Origin: Xylogone sp. PMI_703
Taxonomy: Eukaryota; Ascomycota; Leotiomycetes
DNA: 64,000 nt
Direction of reading: 5' to 3'
Assembly: GCA_021399445.1 (NCBI GenBank)
Contig: JAJTUQ010000021.1
Coordinates: 62,001 to 126,000, forward strand
A program made the translations under genes and the position numbers. The notes beneath the pieces were generated by a model. That model searched no databases. It was not told the origin of the DNA and saw only the letters and a program-made list of their open reading frames with translations. This document shows, piece by piece, positions 12,917-26,073 of the stretch. How positions within the stretch are numbered: position 1 is the first letter of the stretch; each line of letters opens with the position of its first letter.

Positions 12917-13248
12917 ATAAAATTCTGGGCTAAGAAGTTTATACATCTTTGTAATTCTTTGATGTTTATATAATAATAAGTCATATATATATTTGATAAA
13001 CTTCTTGGTTAAGGATTGTAGTATATAAATTCTTTTGTTATAAAACCATATTCTTAATTCTTCAATAGATTCTTCTTATTTATTGTCTGGATTCAACTCC
13101 TGGAATAGTACTTTAGTCTCCTTGATTTCATGCTTAATAACTTAGATTATTTTCTTTGTTTATTCTGTGTTAAATTCCTAATCTTTAGCCTCTTGGGCTA
13201 AGTAATTATATATTAATGTTTTATTTTCTTTTTCCTTGAGAATAGCCT

Positions 13249-13850
13249 TGTCACGACCCCGCAGGGTTGTGACAAGCGACCTAAGTATAGGGCCTCTATA
13301 GCCGTCACCTTAGTTAAATAAGTATAAGTTAAGACAGTTATCAGGGACTTGGTTATAGTATCGCTAATATTATCGTATTACTAGTACTAGCGAAAGGATA
13401 ATACAAGTTCAACACTAGTACTATAAAAAGGGTTGTACAAGCTAAAAGATAATATTATCGGAATTATAATACTAACCTTTTGGTTGTATTAGTTAGGTGG
13501 TAATACTATCGGAGAAATAGTACTACCTTTCCGCTTGTGCTAGCGATTTGCTCGTACGTGTAAAAGGCTAGTATTAGTAATTAAACAAGTACCTGGATTA
13601 GATAAGCAGATCCCATGAATCCTATGAATCCCCAGGAGGATCGATGGGATCAATAGGACTAGAAGGAAATTCACTCTCTATATAAGTAGATAGAACTCAC
13701 CATAGATAGGAGCTTCGTGCTCAACTCAATTAATTTACAGCATACCTGCATTTCAAAAGTAAAGTTCTACAATCTAAGTTTCACTTGCTCCCTTGACCTC
13801 TTAAGCCTATTATTTGAGTAATAGCCAAACCCCAACGTAGGAACGTTACA
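13249..13850 (+). repeat. Solo LTR, gypsy LTR subfamily B, 602 bp
   Basis: Starts TGTCACGACCCCGCAGGG and ends GGAACGTTACA, with a perfect 5-bp target duplication AGCCT (13244-13248 and 13851-13855). It is only lightly mutated. Its 3' half (agttctacaatctaagtttc, then ttgacctcttaagcc) matches the LTRs of G2, not those of G1. It inserted into G3 and then lost its body by LTR-LTR recombination. Confidence 0.92.
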
Positions 13851-13859
13851 AGCCTTAAC

Positions 13860-16800
13860 TTCTAGTTCTGTTTTCTTTATATAATCTGGTTTTTTGTTAA
13901 ACATGTTTACTTTAATATTTTTAGTTTCTTTGATATACTTTATCTTGAAGTTATATTATATAAGTTTTTTTGATTATTTAACTTATTTAATGTTCAATAT
14001 TTTGGTATTAGTAAAGTACTTTAGATTATGATAATCTATGAGTATTTTTACTTCTGATCTTAAGAAATATATTTTTTAAGTTTTGAATATATTTATTATA
14101 ATTAATAATTCTTTGTCATAAATGTTATAATTTTTTTTTGTAGGAGAAAACTTCCTTGAGTAAAAGGTTATTAGTTTTTATTTCTTGTTGAGGTATAACT
14201 AACTTAGGGCTACTCTTAAGGCCTTGTTTAATATGTTTGTTTTAACTCTGATCAGCAGTTTTGCTTAAAAGATTATTAAGATTATTCCTTCGTCAAACTA
14301 GTCCTTAAGCTTTTATTATACTTTTTGTTCTTTGTTTTCAAACTTAAATTTTTGATCTTTCTTGGTCAAGTTGTTTAATGATATAATGATATTTAAGAAT
14401 TTGTAAATATACTTCTAGTAAAAGTTGTATATTCTTTTGAAGGCCTGAATGTTTCTAACATTCTTTAGATCAGGCTATTCTTTTATGTTAGCCACTTTTT
14501 ATAGGTTTATTCGAAAACTTTCTCCTGAAACTATATACCCCAGGAATTTTACCTCTGTCTGGTGGAATATATATTTTTAGAGCTAGTATTATATATCATT
14601 GTTTAGTAAGATTTGTAAGACTTTGTTTATATGTTCTTGGTATTCTTTCAGTATTTTAGAGTAAATTAGTAAGTTATTAATATAGGTTATGATAAATATA
14701 TCTAAGTATAACGTAAGTATATAATTTATTATTCTTTGGAATATTACAGATAAGTTAGTTAGTCTTATTAATAAGATTAAATACTTGAATAGTCTATAAT
14801 ATATGTTGAATGTTATTTTCTATTTATTACTTTCTGTTATTCTTACTAAATGAAATCTTGTCCAGAAATCTAATTTTGTGAAATATTTAGTGTTTGTTAA
14901 TCTTTTCTGTAAATCTGAGATAAGTAATATTAGGTACTGATTCTTGATAATGATATTGTTCAGTTCTTGGTAATTTATTATTATTTTTTATTTCTTGGGT
15001 CCTTTCTTTAAGATATATATCATTAATATTTTGTATAATATTTCTAAGAGTTTGATATATCTTTTCGTCAATAACCAGTCTAGTTCTTCCTACAAGACTT
15101 GTTGTTATTCTTTGTTTATCATATATAATTAATAATATAATGAATGAATTCTTTCCTTTAAGTATATATAGTAATTTTAAGGTTTCCATAGCAGTAATAC
15201 CTTTGTATTTAATGGTTCTTTGAACAGCTTCTGGTATTTCTGATATTCCATAAACAATATTAGTATTATTTTCATATTATTTATTTGTATTAATAAGTTA
15301 ACTAGTTATAAACTCCTTGTTTTACTAAATTTTATTATTTAGCTCATTTCTCAATTTATCTGTAGATTATGATTTTTGAATTATAATATTCTTATAATTA
15401 TTTTATATCTGTCTAAATATAATATATCAAACATAATTTCCGTTTTTTCTCTAAATATTTTCATCATTAATGGCTTGATCTTTACTTTTACTTAAGAAAA
15501 GATACTTAATCTGTTTATTATTCTGATAAGGTAACTCTTCTTTTTTACTTTAGTATTTAGTCTTAATCAAGTAATTATTTCAAGTATAATAAGATTAATC
15601 ATTATTATTAAATTTTATTCTTTTAACTTAATAAATATTGTCAAAAAAGAATTTCCAAAAATTATATTTGTTTTAGTATATTCTTCCTTGTTGTCATCTT
15701 TATACCAAAAGTTAATTATCTTATCGAACTTATACTATCTTCTTATTCTATAACTTTAATGTGATATATATAGTTTATAATAAAACTTCTTATTATTAAA
15801 TATAACTTTAGTTTATATAATCTTATGTTCTGTTTCCATTTATACTGTTTATACGTCAGAAAAATTCTTTTACATTAGTAATATCATTGTTAATAATATA
15901 ATAATATAATAATATATAATACTCCTGTTTGTAATAAATTTAAGCTTAAGTAATAATAAGATCTGGATATAATTTCTATGATTATTCTAAAGCTTATGAT
16001 CTTGTTTTCAGCTAGGTATAATTCTATTTATTCTTATTGTTATTTCATTATAAACTATATTTTGTGTTGATCTTCCTAGTTTTTCCTGATTTTTATAAAT
16101 ATCACCCTTTTACTTACCTCGGGGGCTCCTGTGTACTCAAGGTTTCTTTTCAGTCTGTGTAATTCCTTAGTCATTAGTACTGATTCTGGCTATTTATCTT
16201 TCGTGGTTTGGCTAAGACCTGGCTTTGTCATTCTGAATTAGTCCTTTATTTCTTCTGGTAAATGTTGTATAATATTCTTTAATGCTTTTATTAATACTTT
16301 ATATTTATAACTTTTCTTAGTCAATTTTGAGGTTAGATTTTCTTTCTTGACTGAGTTTTCTTTAACTCAGGCTCTAAAGAATGTTTCCTTGAAGTTTAGT
16401 ATATCAAAGAGCCAGGGCTTGGTCCTTTCTCCTAGGGTGTCATTGTATGCCTCTGGATCATTATTTTTTTACTCTTTTTCCAAGTTATCTTTGGTAAAAG
16501 CTTCCTTTTCCGATTTGTATATTAAATACTTATGCAAGATTTGGCTTACTGACAGGTCTCTGTTGTCTTCTGACTATAACTCCGAATTGTTAGAGAATAC
16601 TTATTTTATAGTTCATTATTCTATTTCGGCTTCTGCTTTAGTTTCTGTCTTTATGAATGTTTTTTTTTTATCTAGAGTAATTACTATATTAACTTCCGTG
16701 AATATTATTTCCTTACCCTTTTCCTTATACTCAGGCTTTTGCTTCATTTTTTCTACGTTGTTAGTTTATTTGTTTTTGAGTTTTCTGTCTTTATTGTACT

Positions 16801-17776
16801 TATGTATTATATGTCTAAATAAGTAGTATTTAAAATATAAGTTCTTTTCTTTGTATTTCTTTTTTTGTTCCAGTGTCAAATTGTACTTTTCTCCTTTCTT
16901 GGGATCTTCTTTGGAGGTTACATTTACTTCTTAATCTATAATGTCAAGGTTTTTCTTAAATTTTTTGTTTTTTTTTTTCAAAACTTTACTTTTTGTTATT
17001 TTAGTCTATTACTCTGTTTTTCTTTATCTAGCGTTTTTCTTATTAGTAATCATTTATTTTAACAACTTTTTTCATGAGTTTTTCTAAACTCTTTAAGGTT
17101 AATCTTAACTGTATTATTTTGTCTATTATTATATCTTTAAAACTTTTTTATAATAGTACATCAAGACCTCGTCATCTTAGTCTACTTGAAGGGATAATAT
17201 ACAGAACTTCATATTATGATTCTGTACTAATTCTGACTACTTAAGTCTGTTTAACTGTTTAGAAGTTTTTTGCTTTTTGTTTAAATTATTAAATAGTTAA
17301 TTTATTTTTTTCTAGAAATTTTCTAAACTTTTTAATAAATTAATTATCTTTTGTCATTTTTCTTCTCTTTTTTTAATAATGTTATAAAAGTTTTTTATAT
17401 ATAATAACATAAGTTTGAACATATTTTTCTTTAAGTATAAGATAACCTAAAATATATAGTCTTGACTATTTCTGAACATAGTTTCGTTAAACTTCAGGAA
17501 TAGGTAAGCTTGTATTTTGAAGACTTTATACTTAAATCTGTCTCTGTTGAACTTGGGTAATATTGTTACTTTAGGCAGTTTAGGTGATAAGATAATTTGT
17601 AGGATGTTTTACTTCTTGTCGTTGTCATTATCCGATAAAAGTAGGTTTGGCACTAGTACAAGGCCTGGCACAGGGCCTAGTACTATATACTTTACTCTTA
17701 ACATAAGACTTACTTACTGATTTATTATAATGTTTTAAGGCATTTAATCTTAATCTCTCTAAAATAGTACTCAAAG
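13860..17776 (-). pseudogene. Pol and gag remnants of G3
   Basis: Minus-strand RIP-degenerate coding region. The RT active-site block lies at about 14640-14700, with further pol remnants towards 15900 (for example the tract at 14887-15189) and probable gag beyond about 16100. Stops are frequent and catalytic aspartates have become asparagine. Open tracts on the plus strand at 16347-16826, 16865-17062 and 17517-17720 are reverse-strand shadows of this decayed region, not genes. Confidence 0.7.
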
Positions 17777-18129
17777 TGTTATAAACTTAAGTCTTTATCT
17801 AGGTCTTACAGTATGTATAAGTATATATTAAGTTATAAAAGGGTTAATGAAAGTTTAAGGATTAATGTAATATAATATATAATTATAATTATAATTATAT
17901 AAATAATAATCTGTATTATAAGTTAAGCATAAAACTTTTATCTAAATAACTATCTGGTTTATATAAATTATAAATTACCTTAGATCATCTGGATCTTCTG
18001 GATTATCACAATAATCTTAATGATCCTAATGATCTATGTCACATGATCTTAGTCCTTACGTAAGGTTCTTTATGCAGTATTACGCCTGCCGAGCCTCAGG
18101 CCTTCAGTAATCCTAACTAGTTTATGACA
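17777..18129 (-). repeat. LTR of G3 (5' LTR in element orientation)
   Basis: 353 bp, plus-strand start tgttataaacttaag and end agtttatgaca. It is a counterpart of 10532-10884 with scattered C/T and G/A differences. The shared tgccgagcctcaggc tract confirms the pairing. Confidence 0.88.
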
Positions 18130-20179
18130 ACTAGGTTATATTTATTATACTAGAATTAATAATTAATAAGATATTCAGTAGTTTATAGATTATAAATAAG
18201 AATTAAGTAAGTTAGACTAAATTATATTTAATGAAGTTTATTATATATTAATAATATAAATGAATTTTGACTTAAGATAAAGTGATTAAGTAATTTAGTA
18301 AAAAGAAAAGTACAAATAATATATTTAATGATTATATTATTACTAGATTAAGAAAAGAAGTTTATGAAGATTATAAAGATTTGTCTAGACAATGTTTATA
18401 CATTTTGAACATTTACTAATTGTTTTAACATTATATATTTAATGATAAAGTACAAAAAGGAAGATAAGGATAAATATAATAATATTAAGGTAATATAATA
18501 ATTAGTAAAAAAGAAATTAAACAAATATATAACATTAGTCAAAGTATTATGTATAATAGTAATATTGATATTATTAAGTAAATATAAAAAGTATTAAACT
18601 GTTATATATATTATTAAAATATTAATAACATTAAGGTTAAAGAGGATATTCAAGAAGTATAAAAAAGAATAAACAGATAAGTAATTATAGTTATTAATAT
18701 ATTAGGTTAAATATTAACTAATTATATATATAATTATATATAAGAGAATAAATAAGTAATATAAGATAGGTTATTTAATGAGGTAATCATTTTGACAATA
18801 ACTAAATAACAAGAAGTATTATAAAAGTAATTTATATAATTATAAGTATTCTAACTAATTTATAGGATTATTATAAAGGAAAAGAAAAAGCAAAAAGAGA
18901 TGAAGAAGGTAAAGTAGTTTATTAACAGAATCAAATGTCAATGAATATATTTAGACTAAGAGATAGATAATAAGTTAGATTAAGTAAAGTATGAAAATAA
19001 AGAAGAGTAATATAATATATGCCAAGAAGGTAAAATAATGATGAAGAGGTTAAAAGAGTAATAATAAAGGTTTAATCAAAAGCAAAGAGTAAGGGTAAAG
19101 ATAAAGATTAAAGTAGATAAGAAGAGAAAAAAGTTTAAGACAAAATAAAGTATAAAGTTTGAGATAGAACTAAGTATAAAGTTAAAGATAAAATAAGGAA
19201 TAAAAGTTAAAATAAAGGTTAAAAGGATAAAAAAGAGTCAAGACATATAATAATCAAGGTTAAGGCTAACGTCAAGATCTAAGTATTACTAAAGTAAAAC
19301 ATGAGTACAATTAAAAGAATAATGAAATAAAAGAATTGATAACAAGATTAACAGATTAGTTAATCGACAAATTAATAACTATTACAAACAATAATCAAAA
19401 GAATTACTAAGAAATTTACAAGGTAATATAACCAGTTTTGACCAAAGATTTAAAAGATGTTTAAGTAAACTATCAAAAGAATTATCAAGAAAGCTGTTAA
19501 ATAAACCTCTAAATTATATTATATTTCTGAGTCAAACAAATAATATAAACAACAAAAGATAAAACAAGAACAGAAATTATAATACTTATAACTAAGATCA
19601 AATTATAAACTAACTTAATATTATAAACCCAACAAAATATATAACTACAGACATAATTATAATAACTAAATAAAATGAGTTTTAAGTACAAGGAGATTAA
19701 CGATAAAGATAATAAATCCGAAATAAAGAACAAAGATGTCAAAAAGGACAAAAAGTATAAGATTTAGAAAATCAATTAAATTAATAAATAAAAAAATGTT
19801 TTATATATTATATTTAATAATATTAAAATAAGTAAATAGATATTTAACATTAATTAAAGTAATATCCAGACTTATCTTAAGTATAAATTGTTGAAAAAGT
19901 ACAAAATTAAAAAAGATTTAATATAAGTAATATATATATTATTATAAATATAAAGTAATATAAAAGATTTATATACAATAAAAGAATGTTTACGAAAGTT
20001 GGTAACAATTCCGAGAGATAAAATAAAATATATTAATATTAAAGAATTATATAAATAATTATGACATAGAAAAACAAATAAAAAGTAAAAAAGTAAAAAT
20101 TAATGATTATAAAAAAACAGAAGTTAATAATTATAAAAAGGACAAAGGTTAATAGTTATAAAGAAAACGAAGATTAGTA
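18130..20179. other. AT-rich, RIP-like block without a clear gene
   Basis: About 2 kb of very AT-rich DNA. A lysine-rich purine tract at about 18880-19260 and a short helix-turn-helix-like string (YNISQS near 18528) hint at a decayed transposase, but I cannot assign a family. The rightmost part (about 20085-20180) has a roughly 26-bp sequence in three imperfect tandem copies. From position it may be the decayed end of the helicase gene's exon 1, because the intron relic starts next to it. Confidence 0.35.
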
Positions 20180-20520
20180 AGTAAAGAGAAAATAATTAAT
20201 TAAAAAGAATAAAATTATTCAAAGAATTTATCTAAAAAAGTATATCCAAAAGTATAAATACAAAAAAAAGTTTCAAGAAAATATTTATTTAATTATAAAT
20301 GTAATATTTAAATTATTTAAGAGTTAAGAAAATAATTAAATAAAGTTATCTAAGATCAAGAGATTAAATTATATAAAATTTAAAGAAATAGTTAAATAAT
20401 AATATAAAGTTAAAAAGATTAAATCATAAAGGATTTAAAGGTTAACGCCAGAAGTTAAAGAGAAAGTTAAGATAATAAAAATATATTTATAAGTTAAATT
20501 ATTCAAGATCTAAAGGTTAA
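20180..20520 (+). pseudogene. RIP-decayed relic of intron 1 of the RecQ-type helicase gene
   Basis: This AT-rich stretch aligns by eye with 58915-59205, intron 1 of the helicase gene. The donor-like gtaagtaa, the words atcaaaagttg.acg (here atccaaaagtataaa) and gttttcaagaag (gtttcaagaaaa), and the palindromic repeats follow in the same order. Four copies of the 20-bp repeat lie at 20308, 20364, 20419 and 20494, spaced 56, 55 and 75 bp; intron 1 has 55 and 74. Differences are almost all G-to-A/C-to-T. A second helicase gene therefore once stood here, and its exons should lie on either side, now unrecognisable by eye. Confidence 0.65.
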
Positions 20521-20909
20521 TATTAAATAAGAAGAAAAAAATAAAAAAACTTAAGTATAAAAGAAAAGTTAGATTATAGTTATAAAAACATTAAAAAGAA
20601 AAGTTAATATTAAAAATATTTAATATATAATCTATATTAACTAGTTATACAGATTAATAAGTTTTGTATAATAAAATGAATATAAAGAACAAAATAACAA
20701 AATCAATAAGTTAATTATAATAATTAATGTTAAGTATATATAAATATTCAAGAAGGAAAAAAAAATTATAATATATAATATAAAAAGATAAATAAACAAA
20801 TAATAACAAAATATATCTAAAGTTAATAATATCGACAGATAATATTAAAAGAATATATAAATAACATTATACAAATAGATTATAAAAATATTAACAGAAT
20901 ATTTTATAA

Positions 20910-21397
20910 TATATATTATTGATAAATAATATAAGAGTAATATATAAAAATAAATATAGATAATCAAGGATTTAACAGAAATTATGATCTTTAGAGTTAT
21001 TACAAAATATGATATTTTGTCAGAAATCATTTCAGACAAAAACAAATTTTTTATATTAAAATTTTAAGAAATAATCTGTAAAAGATTAAGTATTAAAAAG
21101 AAAATTATTATAAAAGAATAAACTCAAACAGATAACTAGACAGAACAGATAAACTAAATCATAAGAACTTATTTTTATTGTTATATAAATTACAAATAGT
21201 TAAATTAGAAAGATCTTATATTAAGGATATAATTAGTAGATAATAATATAAAAAGCAAAATTACTAAAGTTATACCTTTCTTTATAAATTATAATTATAA
21301 AGCTTAAATTTATTTTATAAAAATAAAATAAAAAACATTTTTAAAATAATTGAATAATAAACAAATAAATTAAAGAAAATCTATAATTACTTAAAAT
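20910..21397 (+). pseudogene. Gypsy integrase fragment (third chromovirus copy)
   Basis: This matches G1 at about 7370-7815 in the integrase core (gtcaaggattta / aatcaaggatttaac, then the region leading to caaattagaaaaaattcata). It ends abruptly at the start of the LTR at 21398, so the G2 element probably landed in it. It is RIP-mutated and non-coding. Confidence 0.65.
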
Positions 21398-21994
21398 TGT
21401 TATAACCTCACAAAGTTATAACAAACGACTTAATTATATAACTTTTATAACTGTCGTCTTAGTTAAATAAATATAAGTTAAAATAACTATCAAAGATTTA
21501 GTTATAATATCATTAATACTATTATATTATTAATATTAACGAAAAGATAATATAAGTTCAACATTAATATTATAAGAAAAATTGTACAAATTATAAAATA
21601 ATATTATCGAAATTATAATATTAACCTTTTGGTTATATTAATTAAATGATAATATTATCAAAGAAATAATATTACTTTTCTGTTTATATTAATAATTTGC
21701 TTATATGTATAAAAAGTTAATATTAATAGTTAAACAAACACTTAAATTAAATAAACAGATCTCATGAATTCTATAATCCCAGAAAAAGTAATAAAATTAA
21801 TAAGACTTAAAGAAATTCACTCTTTATATAAGTAAATAAACTTATAATAAATAAAAACTTCATGCTCAACTTAATTGATTTATAATATACTTACATTTTA
21901 TAATAAAGTTCTATAATCTAAGTTTTACTTATTCCCTTGACTTCTTAAGCTTATTATTTAAGTAATAACTAAACCTTAACATAAGAATGTTACA
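21398..21994 (+). repeat. 5' LTR of G2 (subfamily B)
   Basis: 597 bp, starting TGTTATAACCTCACAAAG and ending AAGAATGTTACA. It is followed by ctttgagta, the same word that follows the G1 5' LTR, so it is an element end and not a solo LTR. It is heavily C-to-T/G-to-A mutated. Confidence 0.82.
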
Positions 21995-24112
21995 CTTTGA
22001 GTACTCTTCAGAAGTCTTATAGATTAAGTAAAATAAATTAATACAAAAAGTTTTCAGATCTTATCAAGCCTGAAGAGTTACCCAAAAATACTAAAATGAA
22101 TAACAAAAAAACAATAAAGATAAAAACAATAACAATTATTACAAAACCCTAAAAATTCAGTTACTTAACTAATTCAAGAACTTACTTTAAGTTCATTAAG
22201 TACAAGTTGCAAATTACTGTATATCTTTATTTTAATAAAACAAAGTTTAACATTAAGATTAACCAAATTCTATAAATTACTTTATACTTAAACAATATTA
22301 CTTTAATTATTTTAACTTTATCTCCTGAATTATTTGATCATAAATAACAAGACTTAATATTAATAAATAATAATAAACATCTTTAGTAATATAAAAGAAT
22401 TCTGAAATAATTTTAAAACAGTATTCAAGATTATAAACAAAATAATTAATATAAAACATAAACTAAAAGAACTCAAACAGAAAAATATTATTATTAATTA
22501 TATTATTAATTTCTGGAAACTCAAAATAATAATTTAGTATAATAAGAAACTAAAATAAACTTATATTATAATAAATTAAAAAAAAATAAAAAAAAATATT
22601 ATCAAAATGAACAAAAGGCTAAAATTTTTTGATGATTTAATCAGTAAAATCATTATCTTTAATAATTAAAACTTTGAACAAAAATAAAAGAAAAACTTAA
22701 AATAAATTTATTTCAATAAGAAAAAACATAAAAAATCTTACAAAAAAAAGAAACAATTAATATAAAAACTATTACTAATAATAAAAAGAATAAAAAATTT
22801 AATATAAAAAAGAAAACAATTAATATAAAAACTATTACTAATAATAAAAAGAATATTAAAAAAGAAACTTTATTTCAAATACAAACAAATAAAACATCAA
22901 ACCTCAGAGTATAATAACAAAAGAAAAAGAAAACCTAAAGAAATTAAAATAATTTCAATAATGTTTTTAGTAGAAAATTATAAATCTTATAACTTAGATA
23001 ATATTTCAATAATGAAATAAAATGACTTTGACGAATTATCTGAAAACCTTAAGAATTAATCAACGAACCAGATCTTATGAGTTTATCTAACGGAAAACCT
23101 TACAAAAAAAATTTATTATAATACCAAAAGTATGATATCTTCAAGAGTTTTCTCTTTAACTATAAATAAGTTAAATATGTTAATATTTATAGCCGAAGAA
23201 ATAAAACAATAATTCCTTGAAGTTATATATTCTAACAACTTTTCGCCGAAAAAATATTAAGACATAAATGACTTATTTAACTTTTTTTTACTAAAATAAA
23301 TTAAAGAAGAACTAATAATTCATGAAAAATTTCAGGACAATTTTCATGAGATTAAATAAAAATCCCTAAAAAGAAAAAATTATACTAAAATCTTATTAAT
23401 ATATTCCTTATTTATAATACCTCGAAAATCAGAACTTAATCAAAGATGAACAAAAAATTTTTTAAGAAAGTTTTCTGAAATTCTAAGTTTTTTAATTAAA
23501 TAAAACGTAAGAATTTTATAATTTAATTTTATTAAATGAATAAATTATAAATAAACCAAAGGATAATATTAATTAATATAACTTTTTACTTTAATAGAAA
23601 TTATATAAAAACTTAAAAATTAATCAAAAGAAATATTTTTTAAAATATATTATTTTAACAAAATAAACTTTTTTAGTATAAAATATAAAATATAAAAATT
23701 AAAATCAATAATTAAAATTATATAAACTAATTTCAAAAAAATCATTATCAGTAATTTATATTACAATAATCTAATATTTTATTCTTTAAGAAAAAATATA
23801 TAATTATTTAAACAAAATATTTTAACATAAGTTATATATCATGAAAATGAAGAAAACATATATTAGACTAAGAAAGAAGTATATCAAGAAATAATATTTT
23901 ATACAAAATATTATAAACAATATTATAACTATAAGATAGATTATTATTATAAATTTAATAACAAATAGATATTTCTTAAAAGATATATTAATAATTTATT
24001 TAACATAAGTAAACTTAAGAAATGGACTTTACTATAACTAACTCAAGAGAAAGAATTTAATATTAAGTTCATATCAGATATATTTATGACAAAGGAAGAA
24101 AACATTATTTGC

Positions 24113-24395
24113 TGTGGTAGGGAATCCGCGCGCGGGTAATAGTAGTTCCACCGCCGAAACCTCCGAATTTTATATATGGAGCGGTTCGTACGGTATTGCA
24201 ATAGACAGCGATTTGCACTCCTATTTTACAGATATACGAGCTCTGATTGGCTCCCTTACGATTGCTATGATTGCTACGATATCGCGATATTGGTGATCGT
24301 ATTGTATGGTGTTGTTGTTGTTGTTCGTTGCATACCTACATACTGGCTGCCAGAGATCACGTGCCTCCCATAGCACTCACACCTTCCCTTTCACA
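24113..24395. mobile_element. Short TG...CA insertion, 283 bp, 4-bp target duplication (family S, copy 2)
   Basis: Starts TGTGGTAGGGAATCCG and ends CTTCCCTTTCACA. It is flanked by a perfect TTGC duplication (24109-24112 and 24396-24399); removing it restores colinearity of the host sequence with G1 near 4990. GC-richer and unmutated, it contrasts sharply with G2. It shares start, end and the internal words cactcctatt and ctctgattgg with copy 1. The small open frames inside overlap one another and resemble nothing I know. Confidence 0.82.
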
Positions 24396-25836
24396 TTGCC
24401 TGAATATTAAGTTTAACAATAAAAAACTTAAAGCAATAATGAACTTTAAAAGTTAGATTAACTTTATGTTACCTAAAATTATTAAAGTACTAAAGATATT
24501 TACAGAAATCTTTAGTTGATTATTATAAATAATTAATAATTTTATTAACAAAAAAGGAGTATTTACTAAAATTAAACCTTTTATTATAAGAATTAATAAT
24601 TATCAAGAAAATATTTAGTTTAGGAAAAGAAAATATTATTTTAGGATAACTTTGGTTAAAGTTTTATAACTTAAACATTAATTAGAAAACTAAAAAATTA
24701 ATATTTAAATGTCATTATAATATAGTATCAAAAGAATAATTAATATAAAATATTTTCGTTGTTGAAATAACTTAAGATAATCTTTAAAATCAGTTAAATG
24801 TTCTTCTTAAAGAGTATTAAGATTATCGTGAATTATTTACTTTATGACCAAAGAATATAATTTTATTTTTATACAAAGAATAAGATTACGAAATCCTTTT
24901 TTAAGAAGATATAACTCCTTTTTATAAATTTATTTATAGAACTAATTCTACAAAGGATGAGATTCTGAAGAAATAACTGAATAAACAGACTACAAAGAGT
25001 TTTTACAAAAAGTCAAGTTTTTTATAAAAAGTATTATTAATATAAATACTAAAACTAAATAACTTTTAAAGAAAACTTTATAAAGATTACAGAAATTTAA
25101 ATAACAAAACTATAAACAATAAATACTTATTACTTCATATTAATGATATATAAAATATATTCATTAAAGTAAAATATTTCATGAAATTAAATTTTACTAC
25201 AAGATTTAATTTAATAAAAATCAAAAAAGGACATAAACAGTATACTGTTATTTGAACTAAATATAGACTTTATAAACTTTTGGTTATATTTTTCAGTCTA
25301 ATAAATATACTGATAATTATACAAAAAGTAAATAATATAATTTTAAGATTATATTTAAATTATTTTATGATAATGTATTTGGATAATATCTTGATTTATT
25401 CTAAGACGTTAAAAGAATATAAACAACATATTTGTATTATACTTAAAGCATTGATTAATAATAATATAAAGTATAAACTAGTTAAATGTTAATTTAATGT
25501 AATAAAAATGAAATTTCTAAGTAAAATAGTTTCAAACAAAGGATTCTGAATAAACTTAAAAAAAGTAAAAATTATTAAAGAATGACTTTCTTTAAGAATA
25601 ATCAAAGAAGTTTAATAATTTAATAAATTTGTTAATTATTATAAATGTTATATAATGACCTATTTAACAAAAAATAACCTGTTAACAGAATTGATGAAAA
25701 AAGATATATCTTTTGTTTGAAAAGAAAACAAAAAAAAGTTTTCTAACAAATTAAAGATTAATATAATAAAAACAAAATATTAATCTATATTAATTTCGAA
25801 AAACTATATTAACTGAAAAACAAACACCTTGGATAA

Positions 25837-26073
25837 TGTGGTAGGGAAACCCGTCATGTATTAGTAATAGTTATGCTAAGCCGAGCCAGCATATATTGAT
25901 GGCAAGCCCCGGATAGTAAACCAACAACCTTTTCATACTCAACCAAGGGAGTAGTTCGTTCGTTTGCCTTGTGTACTTGTTGTTTATATGGTTCTACGTG
26001 ATCCCGTCGCATAAGCTCTATTCCTGTATGCTCTAGCCAGCGTTATTGTTACGCTCACACTATCGCTTCCACA
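25837..26073. mobile_element. Short TG...CA insertion, 237 bp, 4-bp target duplication (family S, copy 3)
   Basis: Starts TGTGGTAGGGAAACCCG and ends TATCGCTTCCACA. It is flanked by ATAA (25833-25836 and 26074-26077). The ends match copies 1 and 2 while the interior is more divergent. It is inserted in the pol of G2, whose flanks rejoin as ccttggataaggtatt. Not RIP-mutated. Confidence 0.8.

Larger units (their letters stand above)
10532..18129 (-). mobile_element. Minus-strand Ty3/gypsy element, RIP-degenerate, with nested insertions (element G3)
   Basis: Two 353-bp direct repeats with TG...CA ends (10532-10884 and 17777-18129) flank an internal region whose pol reads on the minus strand. Around 14640-14700 the reverse complement gives FIITYINNLLIYSKILKEYQEH, the RT catalytic block with DD changed to NN by RIP. 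The flanks are attaa (10527-10531) and actag (18130-18134). They differ only by C-to-T and G-to-A changes, so a 5-bp target duplication altered by RIP is likely. The element contains a short TG...CA insertion (12702-12916) and a solo LTR (13249-13850); without them it is about 6.8 kb. Confidence 0.85.

Noticed and set aside
13290..13310. Further CTATAGCC-like words in the gypsy LTRs (for example ctctatagccgtc)
   Set aside because: They are part of the conserved LTR sequence and lack the GG start of the palindrome. Not counted as regulator sites.
16347..17720. Long plus-strand open tracts rich in F, L and S (159, 65 and 67 codons)
   Set aside because: They lie opposite the minus-strand gag-pol remnants of G3. 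Low G+C on the reverse strand creates such open frames; two of the three tracts do not match any protein pattern.
18500..19300. Pogo/Fot1-type transposase remnant suggested by a short helix-turn-helix-like string
   Set aside because: Only one short string fits. No DDE region could be found among the AT-rich sequence, so a family name is not supported.
24114..24456. Small open frames inside short insertion copy 2
   Set aside because: Three overlapping frames, not conserved in the two sister insertions. They reflect the GC-rich interior of a non-coding element.
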